A DNA stretch of 47,163 nucleotides from an uncultured Eisenbergiella sp. (lineage in GTDB: Bacteria > Bacillota > Clostridia > Lachnospirales > Lachnospiraceae). Shown in pieces: positions 45,740 to 47,163 of this stretch. Every line of letters starts with the position of its first letter. The stretch's first letter is position 1. The DNA is taken from NCBI GenBank assembly GCA_947626995.1, contig CANQUI010000011.1, forward strand, positions 1 to 47,163. The letters run 5' to 3'. Below the pieces are notes generated by a model. The model made no database searches, was not told where the DNA came from, and was given only the letters and a program-made list of their open reading frames with translations. The position numbers and the translations under genes were made by a program.

Positions 45740-47131
45740 ATGGAAAGGAATGGAAATCAGTTTTTAGGAACAAAACCCGTGGGAGAGTTGATGAGAGAAT
45801 ATGCCGTTCCCTGTATCATTTCGCTTCTGGTGGGCGCTTTGTACAATGTTGTGGATCAGATCTTTATTGCAAATGCGGCGTATCTTGGTTCTTATGGAAA
45901 CGCCGCCAACACCGTCGTATTTCCGCTTACGGTCATCGCGCTGGCGGCGGCGGTCATGGTCGGGGACGGCTGCTGCGCGTACGTAAGTCTGTGCCTGGGC
46001 ATGAAGGAGCCCCAAAACGCCAGAAAAAGCGTGGGAAACGCAGTCATCATGTCTCTGGCTGGCGGCCTTTTTTTGTGTGCGGTTTATCTGTGTTTTGCCG
46101 ACCCGATCCTTGTCCTGTTCGGCGGGACAATAAACGCGGAAACCTTTGCCTGCGCCAAAGAATATTTCTTTTACATTTCTCTGGGGATTCCGTTTTATGT
46201 ATTTGGTCAGGCCATGAATCCCGTGATCCGGGCGGACGGTTCCCCCGGATTTGCCATGGCGGCTACGTTAGCCGGCGCGGCGTTGAATATGATTCTGGAT
46301 CCCCTTTTTATTTTTGTGTTCCGCTGGGGAATGATGGGCGCGGCGGTGGCCACCGTGATCGGACAGATTGTCACCGCGGCCCTGTCGGTCCGGTATCTGG
46401 TCAATATGAAGCTGGTGCAGCCTGCCGGGCGGGATTTTCGTATGGATGGGCAGATCGCCAAAAAAACGCTGCAGCTTGGCCTTACCAGTTTTTTGTCTCA
46501 GATTTCTCTTGTGGCGGCGATGGCGGCCATCAATAACATGATTCAAAAATACGGCGCCCTGGATCCTGTTTTTGGGCAGGCGCAATACGCGCAGATTCCC
46601 ATGGCGGTAGTCGGCATAGTCATGAAAGTTTTCCAGATTGTAATTTCCGTGGTAGTGGGAATGGCGGCGGGATGTATTCCCGTGGCAGGATATAATATGG
46701 GAGCGGGGCTTAAAAGACGGGTTCGGACGCTGTTTTTCATGCTGTTGACTGCGGAAGCGCTGGTGGGCGCGGTGGCGCTTCTTTTCGTCGAGCTGTTTCC
46801 CGGACAGCTCATTGCAATCTTTGGAGCGGCCAATGAAAGCGCGTATTATACGGATTTTGCAAAAAAGGCGTTTCGGCTCTATCTGTGTATGCTCCCGTTT
46901 GCCTGCGTGAACAAAGCCTGTTTTATTTTTCTGCAGGCGATGGGAAAGGCGGCGGCGTCCACACTGCTTTCCATGGTGCGGGAGATCGTGTTCGGAGTAG
47001 GGTTTGCGCTTTTGCTTCCGCGTTTCTGGGGGCTGAACGGGGTGTTGTATTCCATGCCCGTATCGGATATTCTGACATTTGCCATTGCGGGAGCGCTGAT
47101 CTTTCGGACATGGAAGGAACTGAGCGCGTAG
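45740..47131 (+). CDS. MATE family multidrug/metabolite exporter
   Basis: The 463-residue product has twelve predicted helices with the MATE N-terminal pattern PCIISLLVGALYNVVDQIFI and the middle loop around QMNP-like GQAMNPVIRADGSPGFAM. Such antiporters use Na+ or H+ to export cationic compounds. ATG 45740 has GAAGGATGG upstream. It is in its own transcript behind the leader hairpin. The remaining 32 bases of the window after the stop are GC-rich and may begin a terminator. The substrate is unknown. Confidence 0.92.
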   Translation: MERNGNQFLGTKPVGELMREYAVPCIISLLVGALYNVVDQIFIANAAYLGSYGNAANTVVFPLTVIALAAAVMVGDGCCAYVSLCLGMKEPQNARKSVGNAVIMSLAGGLFLCAVYLCFADPILVLFGGTINAETFACAKEYFFYISLGIPFYVFGQAMNPVIRADGSPGFAMAATLAGAALNMILDPLFIFVFRWGMMGAAVATVIGQIVTAALSVRYLVNMKLVQPAGRDFRMDGQIAKKTLQLGLTSFLSQISLVAAMAAINNMIQKYGALDPVFGQAQYAQIPMAVVGIVMKVFQIVISVVVGMAAGCIPVAGYNMGAGLKRRVRTLFFMLLTAEALVGAVALLFVELFPGQLIAIFGAANESAYYTDFAKKAFRLYLCMLPFACVNKACFIFLQAMGKAAASTLLSMVREIVFGVGFALLLPRFWGLNGVLYSMPVSDILTFAIAGALIFRTWKELSA

Positions 47132-47163
47132 CCCCCCTGCGCCGCCGGCGGTCTTGTTCCCTC

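Overview
The window looks like chromosome from an anaerobic, low-oxygen Firmicute of the Lachnospiraceae/Clostridia type. The evidence is pyruvate formate-lyase metabolism, a MecA adaptor, an F-type ATP synthase whose c-subunit carries a sodium-binding signature, SleB/VanY/CwlD-type wall enzymes, strong AGGAGG ribosome sites, textbook TTGACA/TATAAT promoters, and the gene order tsaC-rpiB-upp-comEB followed by the atp operon. Most of the sequence is GC-rich (judged by eye at slightly over half). No rRNA, tRNA, CRISPR array, transposase or recombinase was found.

Layout. 1-3.5 kb: a DUF1858 redox protein, then pyruvate formate-lyase divided over three consecutive genes: a catalytic core without its glycyl-radical domain, a 66-residue Cys-containing relative of the first part of that domain, and a free-standing 80-residue glycyl-radical domain. 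3.5-7 kb: mecA on the minus strand, a promoter followed by a structured untranslated stretch, a small protein, and a membrane-anchored SH3/GH18 glycosidase. 7.0-14.4 kb: a CwlD-type amidase gene cut in two by exactly 6,648 bp. The inserted segment holds a LacI-regulated sugar ABC importer, a cytoplasmic GH13 enzyme and a convergent flavin reductase-like gene. A 10-bp direct repeat lies at the two junctions, and joining the halves restores a full 251-residue amidase in frame.

14.5-18.5 kb: tsaC, rpiB, upp, dCMP deaminase and a coiled-coil SleB-type wall hydrolase. 18.5-26.3 kb: a minus-strand DUF402 gene divergent from the complete atp operon (atpZ, atpI, atpB, E, F, H, A, G, D, C). 26.3-34 kb: a MoxR / DUF58 / DUF4129 membrane cluster, a small conserved-looking protein, a methyltransferase gene broken by one in-frame TAG, and a large exported protein ending in a degenerate C39-peptidase-like domain.

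34-36 kb: an AT-richer lipoprotein gene and gene debris, then queT under a preQ1-I riboswitch. 36-41.4 kb: a cyclophilin, a GNAT acetyltransferase whose end runs antisense into its neighbour, and a hybrid sensor kinase translationally coupled to a sugar-type binding lipoprotein with no permease genes beside it. 41.5-47.1 kb: a bactofilin overlapping a VanY-like carboxypeptidase, a complete polar amino-acid ABC importer on the minus strand, and a MATE exporter preceded by a promoter and a terminator-like hairpin at the very start of its transcript.

The points most worth a second look are the three-gene pyruvate formate-lyase, the operon lodged in the amidase gene, the sodium-type ATP synthase, the kinase/binding-protein pair, and the single-base inactivation of the methyltransferase.
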